Positions 1-7,569 of a stretch of 10,057 nt of DNA are shown piece after piece. The position numbers and the translations under genes were made by a program. Numbering within the stretch: position 1 is the first letter of the stretch; each line of letters begins with the position of its first letter. The DNA lies in assembly GCA_902783705.1 (NCBI GenBank), contig CACZSA010000338.1, positions 1 to 10,057 of the forward strand, written 5' to 3'. The notes under the pieces are model-generated. The model saw only the letters and a program-made list of their open reading frames with translations. It was not told where the DNA came from and made no database searches. The stretch comes from an uncultured Ruminococcus sp. (GTDB lineage: Bacteria > Bacillota > Clostridia > Oscillospirales > CAG-272).

Positions 1-980
1 GGCTTCACCGCTTCGAGAACGAGCCGCTTCGCCTCGTCGTAGGGCATCGGATAGTCGATATCCGCGACCATCGGGCAGTAGAGGTCGTACACGTCGAGCT
101 TCTCGAGCCCGAGGACCTTCTTGCGCAGGTCGAGATATTTCCGCATCGTCGGGATGGAGGCGTGGATCGCTTCGATCAGAGCGTCGTAGACCTTCTCCGG
201 CACATTGGAATGCGCGAGGGAGGCGGCTCTCGCGGACGGATAGCCGCGGAGGGAGGCGAAGAGGTTGTCCTGCTTCACCGATCCGCCGTAGACCGTCGCG
301 AAGGTGCCCTTGTAATCGCCGTAGGTCCCGAACATTGCGCGGAAGGCCGTGTCGCGGACCTCTTTTTTCCCGCTCTCGCGGAACACGCGGAAATTGCCCG
401 CCGTCAGCTCGGCTTCGTTCCCCTCTTCGTCCACGACCTTCGGGAGCTTCATCTCGACGTTCGTGAACATATCGTAGGTGTTGGAAGGGGTACCGGTGAT
501 CCGGCGCACGCCCGCGAGGATCTGTTCGCTCCGCTCGTCGAGGACATGCTCGCGCAGGCGGGTGGCGTCGGCGATGATGTGGCGGTATTTCGCGAGGCAA
601 TCCTTTTTGAGATAAGCGTCGAGCGTTTCCGCGGGGATCGCCATGAGCTCGGGATCGAAGAAGGAGAGTGCCGCGCCCGCCTTCACGCCGAGGGTCTCGA
701 CCTTGTCGGAGCGTTCGAGGGAGGCCGTGTCGCCGCCATCGATCGCCTTGCCGAGGAACGCGTAGCTCCCGACGAGGCCCATCTTCTCTTCAAACGCGGA
801 GACCGTGTCGTAGGCCTTCGCCAGGGATTCCGCGCTCTCTCCGAGGGTGCCCTTCAGGCCGGCGAGGGCGGGGATCATCGCGGCGCACTCGTCATAGGCC
901 TTCTGCCAGTCCTCGGGCGTCGCGAACATATCGGTGAATTTCCATTTGAGTTCTTCCGGGATTTCGCTGCGTTTTTTCAT
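1..980 (-). CDS. pepF: Oligoendopeptidase F (M3 metallopeptidase), N-terminal part, runs off left edge
   Basis: This is the first 326 codons of an M3-family zinc endopeptidase that cleaves short peptides, usually in the cytoplasm. The N terminus MKKRSEIPEELKWKFTDMFA, the middle stretch LRGYPSARAASLAHSNVPEKVYDALI and the later lRKKVLGLEKLDVYDLY are characteristic of the PepF helical N-terminal domain. The family is about 600 residues long, so the catalytic HExxH helix lies outside the window and cannot be checked. The ATG at 978-980 is preceded by an AAAGGAG ribosome binding site (complement of 989-995) with an 8-nt spacer. It is the last visible gene of the flippase-GDPD-pepF operon, 24 nt after the GDPD stop codon. 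The frame is open to the left edge. Family assignment is firm; substrate is unknown. Confidence 0.93.
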   Translation of the reverse strand, partial: MKKRSEIPEELKWKFTDMFATPEDWQKAYDECAAMIPALAGLKGTLGESAESLAKAYDTVSAFEEKMGLVGSYAFLGKAIDGGDTASLERSDKVETLGVKAGAALSFFDPELMAIPAETLDAYLKKDCLAKYRHIIADATRLREHVLDERSEQILAGVRRITGTPSNTYDMFTNVEMKLPKVVDEEGNEAELTAGNFRVFRESGKKEVRDTAFRAMFGTYGDYKGTFATVYGGSVKQDNLFASLRGYPSARAASLAHSNVPEKVYDALIEAIHASIPTMRKYLDLRKKVLGLEKLDVYDLYCPMVADIDYPMPYDEAKRLVLEAVK

Positions 981-1004
981 GGATAAAGCTCCTTTATATC
1001 CTGC

Positions 1005-1841
1005 TTATTTTGTTCTGTACCTTCTCCCCGTCTTCTCGAGGAACCGCGATACGCTGCCGATCCAGTCGGTCTGGATGATGTCGAAGCGGTCGGCGCACCA
1101 GCCCCAGCCGAATTCCGGGTCGCCGAGGATCGCCGCGTCGTCGGAATGCCCGGCAGCCAGCACCGCGCGGTAATCATAAACGATCGCGTTCACCCAGCAG
1201 AGCTTTCCGTCCTTATGCAGAAGCTCCCGGTAGGCCTCGGACGCCGTGTCGTCCTCCTCTGTCGTGAAGAGGAGCTCCGTGCCGATGTAGTTGATGTTCC
1301 GGCTCTTCAGCATTTCGTGCGTGTCGCCGATCTTCGAGATCACCGGCAGGAACTGGATGTCCGGCGCGTAAGTCTCGACGACGTCGAGCTGTTCCTTCCG
1401 CGGCGAGCATTTGAGGATGATCTGATCCTTCATGTCGTGCCGCTTCACGCACTCGATGATCTCGGCGGGATTGTCGCCGAACTTGTCCACGTTGATGTAG
1501 CAGCGGCCCTTGAGGTGTTCGAGGACCTCGTCGAGGGTGTTGACGCCGAGCTCTGTCCGCGTGCCGTCGACGTTGCAGAGCCGGAGCTCGCGCACCTCCG
1601 CCGCCGTCATCTTCGGGATGCTCACGTCCCTGCAGAACTGCCTGCGCTCCATGCCGGGGTGGAAGATGAACAGCTCCCCGTCCGCCGATTTCGTCACGTC
1701 AAGCTCCACCATGTCCGCCCCCTCGGCGATGGCGAAGTCGAACGACGCGATGGTGTTGCACGGGATGTTTCCCCCGAAGATCCCGCGGTGCGCGCAGAGG
1801 ATCACTCTCTCCCGCGCCGTCTCCCGGATGTCAAATTTCAT
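1005..1841 (-). CDS. Glycerophosphodiester phosphodiesterase family protein
   Basis: A 278-residue protein of the GDPD TIM-barrel family, whose members hydrolyse glycerophosphodiesters to an alcohol and glycerol 3-phosphate. Visible family residues are the AHRG motif (H18, R19), the metal-binding ELD (E46, D48), a second catalytic-type histidine H61, and a C-terminal IIQTDWIGS matching the usual TD motif. The second histidine sits in FHPG rather than the more common HD pair, which suggests a divergent subfamily. There is no signal peptide, so it probably acts in the cytoplasm. The start at 1839-1841 has a good GAGAGGAG ribosome binding site with a 6-nt spacer. The gene lies 33 nt after the flippase and 24 nt before pepF, so cotranscription is likely. 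Its link to the flippase hints at lipid or envelope metabolism, which is inference. Confidence 0.9.
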   Translation of the reverse strand: MKFDIRETARERVILCAHRGIFGGNIPCNTIASFDFAIAEGADMVELDVTKSADGELFIFHPGMERRQFCRDVSIPKMTAAEVRELRLCNVDGTRTELGVNTLDEVLEHLKGRCYINVDKFGDNPAEIIECVKRHDMKDQIILKCSPRKEQLDVVETYAPDIQFLPVISKIGDTHEMLKSRNINYIGTELLFTTEEDDTASEAYRELLHKDGKLCWVNAIVYDYRAVLAAGHSDDAAILGDPEFGWGWCADRFDIIQTDWIGSVSRFLEKTGRRYRTK

Positions 1842-1874
1842 GGTTTGCTCCTCTCATGAAAAGGTTCGGATGGT

Positions 1875-3470
1875 TTATCTCTTTCTCATGTTTTTCAGCT
1901 CGTCGAGCGTCACGACGCGGAACAGGAAGATGAGAACGCCGTAGACGCAGGCAGCCGCTGCGATCGCGACCAGACCGCCGATCCGGACGCCGAGGAAGCT
2001 CTCGAGCGGGATGGCGAGGAAATACGCCGCCGCGCCCATGATGACCGCCGCGCCCGTCGTTTTCAGGACGTTGAGAAGGATCGGTCCCGCGCAGCCCTTC
2101 ATGTACTCGCGCAGGAAGATGAGGTTCATCGTGATCATCACGACATAGCAGCAGCAGGTGGCGATCGGCGCGCCCTTGATGTTGAGCGCGGGTATGCTCA
2201 CGAGCACCGTCGTCAGCACGCATTTCACGATGCCGCCGACCGTCAGGCTCACAAGAGGCAGATTGACCTTGCCGAACGCCTGCAAAATCGCCCCGGTGAT
2301 GGAGACGACCGCATAAAGGATCACGGCGATGCCGAAGGTCGCGAGCATCGGAACGCCCTCCTCCGCGTTTCCGGCGGGATAGAGGATCTTGAAGATCGGA
2401 TGCGCGAGAATGAACATCCCCACCCCGGCGGGAAGCGCGAGCATGAGGGAATACTTAAAGCAGTTGGTGAGGTTCTTCCGCACGCCCTCGCGGTCCTTCG
2501 CCGTGTACGCCGCCGTCAGGACGGGCAGGATGCTCACGGTGAAGGGGACGATGAAGGCGGACGGGAAATTGAAGACCTTTTTCGCGTTGCCGAAGACGCC
2601 GTTGAGCCCCTTCGCCGTCTCATAGCCGAAGTCCAGGCCGGGCAGCGCCGCGGGACCGAAGTGAATCCCCTCCTGCAGAAGGTGCATGATGATGAAATTG
2701 TCGATGACGTTCACGACACTCATGACCGACGCGCCGAGGGAGACCGGGATCGCGATGCGGAAGAGCTCCTTGATGATCGCGGTATTGCTCCGCACGGGCT
2801 TGCCGGAGAGCGTCACACCCTTGTCGAATCCGCGCTTGCGGAAGAGCAGGAACACGACCGCGAGTCCCGCCCCGACGGACACGCCCGTGATCGCCGCCGC
2901 CGATGCGGGAGAGTCGCCCCCGCCCGCGCGAACCACGACGACCGCCAGCGCGATGCCGAGGAAGAGCTTCACGAACGCCTCGATGACCTGCGAGATCGCC
3001 GTGTGTGTCATGATGGAATGCCCCTGGAAATAGCCGCGGAGCGCGGACATGACGAACGAGCAGAACGCGGTCACGGAGAGGACCTTGATCGAAAGACCCG
3101 CGTCGGGATTGCCGATCCGTGCCGCCAGCCAGTCGCCGAAGAGGAACATGAACGCGGCGATGAACGCGCCGATCACGGTGAAGAGCCGCACGGCGATCTG
3201 ATAGATGCGCTCAGCCTCGTCGTGGTTGTCGTCGACCAGCGTCTCGGAGATCATCCGGGAGACCGCGACGGGGAGCCCCGCGGAGGCGAGCACGGCGAAC
3301 ATGTTGTAGATATCGTAGGCGCTGTAAAAGACGCCCATGCCCCCGTCGCCGAGGATGTGCGCGATGGGGAAGGTGAAGAACAGACCCGCGAGCTTGACGA
3401 ACGCGGTCGATACGGTCAGGATGAACGCCCCTTCGAGGAAGGAGCCCTTGGTGTTGGAGTTTTTTTTCAG
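1875..3470 (-). CDS. SpoVB/MurJ-like polysaccharide or lipid-linked oligosaccharide flippase, probable CTG start
   Basis: A polytopic membrane protein of the MOP superfamily (MATE/MurJ/SpoVB branch), 531 residues if started at CTG 3468-3470. The N-terminal pattern of a basic patch, a hydrophobic segment, then FPIAHILGDGGMGVFYSAYDIYN, and the later RGYFQGHSIMTHTAISQVIEAFVK, are typical of SpoVB-like flippases. Many hydrophobic helices follow, ending in a basic tail. Such proteins move lipid-linked cell-wall or polysaccharide precursors across the membrane; the cargo here cannot be told. The first in-frame ATG is residue 45 (3336-3338), which would delete the first helix. Upstream in frame there is no ATG, GTG or TTG before a stop at 3513-3515. 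The CTG has an AAGAAGG-type site 7 nt upstream and lies about 39 nt from the predicted transcription start. First gene of the flippase-GDPD-pepF operon. A base error changing ATG to CTG is the main alternative. Confidence 0.85.
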   Translation of the reverse strand: MKKNSNTKGSFLEGAFILTVSTAFVKLAGLFFTFPIAHILGDGGMGVFYSAYDIYNMFAVLASAGLPVAVSRMISETLVDDNHDEAERIYQIAVRLFTVIGAFIAAFMFLFGDWLAARIGNPDAGLSIKVLSVTAFCSFVMSALRGYFQGHSIMTHTAISQVIEAFVKLFLGIALAVVVVRAGGGDSPASAAAITGVSVGAGLAVVFLLFRKRGFDKGVTLSGKPVRSNTAIIKELFRIAIPVSLGASVMSVVNVIDNFIIMHLLQEGIHFGPAALPGLDFGYETAKGLNGVFGNAKKVFNFPSAFIVPFTVSILPVLTAAYTAKDREGVRKNLTNCFKYSLMLALPAGVGMFILAHPIFKILYPAGNAEEGVPMLATFGIAVILYAVVSITGAILQAFGKVNLPLVSLTVGGIVKCVLTTVLVSIPALNIKGAPIATCCCYVVMITMNLIFLREYMKGCAGPILLNVLKTTGAAVIMGAAAYFLAIPLESFLGVRIGGLVAIAAAACVYGVLIFLFRVVTLDELKNMRKR

Positions 3471-3515
3471 AACAAAACCTTCTTTTCTTTGATGTCTTGG
3501 ATTTTTTCTTTCCTA

Positions 3516-3544
3516 ATCATAGCACAATTCCCCGGGAAAGTCAA
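3516..3544 (-). promoter_or_regulatory. Sigma-A promoter of the flippase-GDPD-pepF operon
   Basis: On the minus strand TTGACT (complement of 3539-3544) is followed by a 17-bp spacer and TATGAT (complement of 3516-3521), with TG one base upstream of the -10 box (extended -10). The predicted transcription start is near 3509, about 39 nt before the CTG start codon. The spacer holds a TTCCC-N-GGGAA inverted repeat (3528-3538). The only upstream ATG (3518-3520) overlaps the -10 box, so it cannot be used from this promoter. Confidence 0.8.
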
Positions 3545-3545
3545 T

Positions 3546-3565
3546 GAAGAAACGGGAAGAAACGG
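3546..3565. repeat. Perfect tandem duplication of a 10-bp unit next to the flippase -35 box
   Basis: GAAGAAACGG occurs twice without a gap on the plus strand; read on the minus strand it is CCGTTTCTTC twice, ending one base before the -35 hexamer. The same 10-mer occurs once more at 7509-7518 (as CCGTTTCTTC on the plus strand), directly abutting the -35 box of the epimerase promoter. It could be an UP-like element or an activator site. Confidence 0.75.
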
Positions 3566-3587
3566 AAATCCCCGCCGCCCGGCACGC

Positions 3588-6338
3588 TCATCCGATCCGC
3601 GCACGGCTCTCCCCGCCCCGCCGCTCGACGACGATCTTCTGCGGGATGCGTTCCCGGAGCGAGGCGACGTGCGAGATGATCCCGACGGAGCGTCCGCCTC
3701 CTCCGAGCGATTCGAGGACGGAGACCGCCGCGCCGAGAGCGTTCTCGTCGAGCGAGCCGAAGCCCTCGTCGATAAACATCGCGTCGATCCGCACGCCGCC
3801 CGCCTCCGCCTCGGTCTCGTCGGAGAGCGCGAGGGCGAGGGCGAGGGATGCCGTGAACGCCTCGCCGCCGGAGAGGGATTTCACGCTCCGGAGCGAGCCG
3901 TCCCAATGGTCCGCGACGTCGATCTCGAGCCCGCTCTTGCCGACGAGGGAACCGTCCTCCCGCCGCCTCAGCTCATACCGCCCGTCCGTCATGTGCATCA
4001 GCCGGATATTCGCCCGCCGCAGGATCCGCTCGAAGAGACGCGCCTGCCAGAAGGCCTCGAGGGTCAGCTTTTCCCTGCCCGCGACCGTGCCGCCCGCCGT
4101 CTGCGAGATCGCCGAGAGCTTCGCGTACCGATGCTCGGCCTCCGCGAGCTTCTCGCAGGTTCCGACGAGCGAGCGGGCTGTATTCCCGTTCCGGCGCACG
4201 CGCTCCTTTGCCGCCGCGATCTGCCCGCCGAGCCGCGCGACCTCCTCTGTGAGATTCTCTGCCCGGCGCGCGTATTCTTCGAGGTGCGCGGCCTCGCTGT
4301 CCCGGATCTGCGAGGCGAGGGTCTCCGCCGCCGCCTGTTTGGCCTGTGCGTCGAGGGCCGCCTCCGTCCGCGCCTTCTCCGCCGATTCCGCCGCTGTCTC
4401 CTCCTTCGCCGCCCGCTCCGTCATGGAACGGACGCAGGTGTCGAGGTCCGCGCGGGATTTCAGGGGCAGCTTTGCCGTGAGCGCGTCGAGCCGGGCCCGC
4501 TTTTCGCCGACCGCCGCGCCGATCTCCGCGAGGCTTCCGGACAGCGCGCTTTTCCGCTCACCGGCGGCTTGTGCGGATTCGTCAAGCTTCTCAAGCTCCT
4601 CCCGGATCCCTCCGAGCTCTTCCGCGGCCCGGTCGCGCTCCGCCTTTCGTCCGTCAAGGTTTTTCCGGTCGGCGGCGAGCTTTTCCGCCCGCTCCCCGTT
4701 CTCCCGGATCCGGTCGGCGAGCGCATCCGGCGAGGGGATCTCTCCGCATGCCGCCTCCAGCTCCTCGTCGAGACGTCCGGCCTTCGAGCGCGCCGCCGAG
4801 AGCTCCTCCGCGCGCTTCTGCATGACAGCGGAGAGTTTTTCCGCCTGCTCGCCCGCACGGTCCACCTCGTCGCGGTCCGGGACGTCCTCTTCCCGGGAAG
4901 CAGGCGTCGGATGAACGGTCGCGCCGCACACCGGGCACGGCTTGCCGTCGGTGAGGTCTTGTGCGAGGATCCCGGCGATGCCGTCGAAATACCGCCGCGT
5001 CAGGGCATCCGCCGCCGCACGTCCGTGCTCCCAGTCCGCCGCCGCCCGACGGTAGGCCGACTCTGCCCGGACGATCTCGCCCTGAACCTCCCGCCGCAGT
5101 CCGAGAAGCTTCCCCGTATCCGCGCAACGCCGGATCTCTCCGTCGAGCGCGTCGGATTCCCGCTCGAGTCCCTGCCCGCTCTCGACAAGCGCGGCGAGGA
5201 TTTCGGTTTTCTTCTGCAATGCCGCGCTCTTCTCCGCAAATCCCGCGCTCTCCTCTTCGCATGCCGCGAGCTCTTCCCGGATCGCCGCCGCGCGCTCTTC
5301 TGTCTGCGCGAGATCCTGCTTCAGGCTGTCCACTTCGTCGTAATCGGGCTCGTACGCCTTGAAGGACGCCGCCCGTTCGCGCAGAGCTGCCGCACGCTTA
5401 CGCCGCTCGCCGACGCTCTGTGCCGCCTCCTCGGCCTGTGCGAGAAGGGCCATGGCACAGTCACGATCTTCGGCGGCTCTGCGGTATGCCGCTTCGTTCT
5501 TCGCGTCGCCCTCCGCGCGGATCCGGGCCTCCTCCGCCGCCGTCCGCTCCGACGCCCGCTTCGCGAGAAGTTCCTCGTCCGCCGCCATCCGCTCCTGCGC
5601 GCGCTTGAGGTCCGCGTCGAGGCCGTCGGCGAGCGTATCCGCCCGGGCTGTCCTCCACTCATCGAGGAGTGCGCGCGTGTCCTCGTTCTCCGTCTCGTAA
5701 GCCGCGGCGAGCTGTTCCGCGCGGGACCGGAGCGTGTCGAGCTCTGTCCGCGCTTCCTTTGTTCTCTCCGCCGCTTCCTTCGTGAACCGCTCGAAGAGCT
5801 CCGTTCCGAAGATCCCGCGGAGCATCGGGATGCGCTCCTTCGTCCCGGCGAACAGAAGCGCGCGGAATTCGCCCTGCGCAAGCATCACGCACCGCCGGAA
5901 CTGCTCCCGCCCAAGCCCGACGATCTCCGTCACCATGGCGGTCACGGGCTTCTGCTTCGTCGCGGCGATCCGCCCGTCCGCGTTCCGGATCCACGCCTCC
6001 TGCGAGCGCTCCTCCGAGAACGTCCCGTCGCGGTGCTTCCGCATGCGTCCCCATTCGCGGTACACGGTCCACACCTGCCCGGCGTCCTCGAAGGTGAACG
6101 TGACCGAGGTCAGCTCGTCCGGCGGTGCGGCTTTCGAGCGGAGCATCCCGCTTTCCCGGCTGTCCCCGCTCGGCTCGCCGTAGAGGGCAAACGTCATCGC
6201 GTCGAAGAGCATCGTCTTTCCGGAGCCCGTATCCCCCGTGATGAGATAGAGCCCGCCGCCCGAGAAAGCGCGCAGATCGAGCGTCTGCTCCGATACGTAC
6301 GGTCCGAAGGCCTTCAATGTCAACTCCAGCGGTCTCAT
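3588..6338 (-). CDS. sbcC: SbcC, ATPase subunit of the SbcCD nuclease
   Basis: A 916-residue Rad50/SMC-type ATPase that, with SbcD, forms the SbcCD complex, which opens and cleaves DNA hairpins, palindromes and protein-blocked ends. Motifs in order: Walker A GDTGSGKT at residues 35-42; Q-loop in MLAQGEF (Q155); a long Ala/Glu/Arg-rich coiled coil from about 190 to 760, broken by the zinc hook CPVC at 468-471 (KPCPVCGATVHP); ABC signature SLSGGE at 821-826; Walker B FIDEGFGSLDE with D857 and E858; H-loop H890. Everything needed for activity looks present. It is somewhat shorter than typical SbcC proteins (about 1000-1050 residues), implying shorter coiled-coil arms. The ATG overlaps the sbcD stop in an ATGA, indicating translational coupling. 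No clear terminator separates its stop from the flippase promoter 44 nt further on, so read-through is possible. Confidence 0.97.
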   Translation of the reverse strand: MRPLELTLKAFGPYVSEQTLDLRAFSGGGLYLITGDTGSGKTMLFDAMTFALYGEPSGDSRESGMLRSKAAPPDELTSVTFTFEDAGQVWTVYREWGRMRKHRDGTFSEERSQEAWIRNADGRIAATKQKPVTAMVTEIVGLGREQFRRCVMLAQGEFRALLFAGTKERIPMLRGIFGTELFERFTKEAAERTKEARTELDTLRSRAEQLAAAYETENEDTRALLDEWRTARADTLADGLDADLKRAQERMAADEELLAKRASERTAAEEARIRAEGDAKNEAAYRRAAEDRDCAMALLAQAEEAAQSVGERRKRAAALRERAASFKAYEPDYDEVDSLKQDLAQTEERAAAIREELAACEEESAGFAEKSAALQKKTEILAALVESGQGLERESDALDGEIRRCADTGKLLGLRREVQGEIVRAESAYRRAAADWEHGRAAADALTRRYFDGIAGILAQDLTDGKPCPVCGATVHPTPASREEDVPDRDEVDRAGEQAEKLSAVMQKRAEELSAARSKAGRLDEELEAACGEIPSPDALADRIRENGERAEKLAADRKNLDGRKAERDRAAEELGGIREELEKLDESAQAAGERKSALSGSLAEIGAAVGEKRARLDALTAKLPLKSRADLDTCVRSMTERAAKEETAAESAEKARTEAALDAQAKQAAAETLASQIRDSEAAHLEEYARRAENLTEEVARLGGQIAAAKERVRRNGNTARSLVGTCEKLAEAEHRYAKLSAISQTAGGTVAGREKLTLEAFWQARLFERILRRANIRLMHMTDGRYELRRREDGSLVGKSGLEIDVADHWDGSLRSVKSLSGGEAFTASLALALALSDETEAEAGGVRIDAMFIDEGFGSLDENALGAAVSVLESLGGGGRSVGIISHVASLRERIPQKIVVERRGGESRARIG

Positions 6339-7477
6339 GCCTCTTCCCCTCCTTCCGCGGCGGCCCGGAACAGCTCCGCGACCATGTTCATCGTCTCCCC
6401 GTCCGGCGGCGCGCCCTGCTGACGCTCCCAGAGCTCGGCGAAGACGTCCTCCGCCCGGAGCGCATCCGGTCCCGCGTCATGGAACGCGATCTCCCGGTTT
6501 CCAAGCGCACGCGTCCGCGCATTGTCATAGCTGAGGCGCAACAGATTCGGGTACACGGCCCGCAGCTTCGCCACCGCGTCCGGGACATCCTCCTCGTCCG
6601 TGAGGATCGCGCGGAGGTAGTCGTCCGTGTTCCCCTTCACGCGGAACTCCGGCGAGACCAGCTCCTCATACGTCCCGCGCATCTCGCGCACGTCGCGCCG
6701 CACTCGGAGGGGAATCTCCTCGATCCGCACGTCTCCCCCGTCGATCGTCACGAGCGAGACGGATTTGACGTCTCCCGCCTCGTCAAACGAGCATTTTACG
6801 GGGGAACCGCTGTACCGCACCGTCTCCCGTCCGACGGCGTGCGCGCGGTGCAGATGCCCGAGGGCGACGTAGTCGAACGGCGTGTAAACCGCGGGATCGA
6901 CCCGCCCGACGCCGCCCGCGAGATCGTCGATGCCCTCCCCGCCGGACGCCGCGAAATGATGGGCGACGAGGACGTTCGCGCGGTCCGGATCGGGCTTCAT
7001 GCGCGAAATCGCCTCCGCCGCCGTGCCGCTCCAGCCTTCGGCCTCCGATTCCGGCACCGCCGCGCGGTATTCGACCGGACGGAAATACGGCAGGAGCCAG
7101 AAATCGACCTCACTGTCCCCGTCCCGGAGCGTCACGGGCTTTATTTCCCCGCTGTAAACGGGAGCGAAATACGCGCCGGCCCGGTCGAGGAGCGAGGAGA
7201 GATAGCCCACGCGCTCGGCGGAATCGTGGTTGCCCGGGATCGCGAGGAGCCGGATCCCCGCTTCCGTCAGTCCGGTGACGAAGCGGTCGAAGAGCGCGAC
7301 GGCTTCGGCGGAGGGCGCGGCGCGGTCGTAGATGTCCCCAGCGACGATCACCGCGGCGCAGCCCTCCCGGAGGGCGATCTCCCGGATCGCGTCGAGAGCC
7401 TCTTCGATCTCGACGTTCATGTTCGTTTCGCAGAGTCTGAGTCCGATATGCAGGTCGGATGTATGTAGGATTTTCAT
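6335..7477 (-). CDS. sbcD: SbcD, nuclease subunit of the SbcCD complex
   Basis: A 380-residue Mre11-type calcineurin-like phosphoesterase, the nuclease partner of SbcC. The phosphoesterase motifs are intact: DLH (D8, H10), GDIYD (D48), GNHD (N83, H84), VAHHF (about H173) and GHLH (H208, H210), followed by a capping and SbcC-binding C-terminal region. The start at 7475-7477 is chosen because SbcD proteins begin MKILHTSDLHIG; the frame stays open upstream to 7609, but that extension lacks family character and crosses the divergent promoter. The ribosome binding site is weak (CGGGAC, 6 nt upstream). The gene overlaps sbcC by 4 bp and is divergent from the epimerase operon, so the two share an upstream region of about 180 bp. 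Confidence 0.97.
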   Translation of the reverse strand: MKILHTSDLHIGLRLCETNMNVEIEEALDAIREIALREGCAAVIVAGDIYDRAAPSAEAVALFDRFVTGLTEAGIRLLAIPGNHDSAERVGYLSSLLDRAGAYFAPVYSGEIKPVTLRDGDSEVDFWLLPYFRPVEYRAAVPESEAEGWSGTAAEAISRMKPDPDRANVLVAHHFAASGGEGIDDLAGGVGRVDPAVYTPFDYVALGHLHRAHAVGRETVRYSGSPVKCSFDEAGDVKSVSLVTIDGGDVRIEEIPLRVRRDVREMRGTYEELVSPEFRVKGNTDDYLRAILTDEEDVPDAVAKLRAVYPNLLRLSYDNARTRALGNREIAFHDAGPDALRAEDVFAELWERQQGAPPDGETMNMVAELFRAAAEGGEEA

Positions 7478-7518
7478 GAAAATCGTCCCGTTTGCGGCAG
7501 AATTTTCGCCGTTTCTTC

Positions 7519-7547
7519 TTGACAGTCCCTGTTTTATAGTATATACT
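7519..7547 (+). promoter_or_regulatory. Strong sigma-A promoter of the epimerase-dehydrogenase operon
   Basis: TTGACA (7519-7524) is followed by a 17-bp spacer and TATACT (7542-7547), giving a predicted start near 7554 and a leader of roughly 105 nt. CCGTTTCTTC lies immediately upstream of the -35 box. The -10 box is half of a perfect AGTATATACT palindrome. The region is divergent from sbcD, so the two promoters may compete. Confidence 0.85.
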
Positions 7548-7561
7548 GATTTCAGCGGAAA
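7533..7561 (-). promoter_or_regulatory. Possible weak promoter for sbcDC
   Basis: On the minus strand TATAAA (complement of 7533-7538) lies 17 bp downstream of a poor -35 match, TTTCCG (complement of 7556-7561). An alternative -10, TATACT, is the other half of the palindrome AGTATATACT (7538-7547). Either would overlap the strong plus-strand promoter. No better candidate is visible before the sbcD start. Confidence 0.35.
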
Positions 7562-7569
7562 TGAAAGTC

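Noticed and set aside
162..986. Long plus-strand open frame opposite pepF
   Set aside because: Antisense shadow; the minus-strand frame has recognisable PepF sequence and a good ribosome binding site.
3467..3520. Short minus-strand peptide frame from the ATG at 3518-3520, 17 codons ending in TGA
   Set aside because: The ATG lies within the -10 box of the predicted promoter and has no ribosome binding site, so it would not be on the transcript.
3566..3587. Possible terminator after sbcC
   Set aside because: GC-rich sequence is present but I find no stem followed by a U-tract on the minus strand.
2400..6422. A 1340-codon open frame on the plus strand, antisense to the flippase and sbcC
   Set aside because: It is composed of Arg/Glu/Pro/Leu-rich runs, crosses the flippase promoter and lies opposite two clear genes. 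High third-position GC on the coding strand removes stops from the opposite strand, which explains it.
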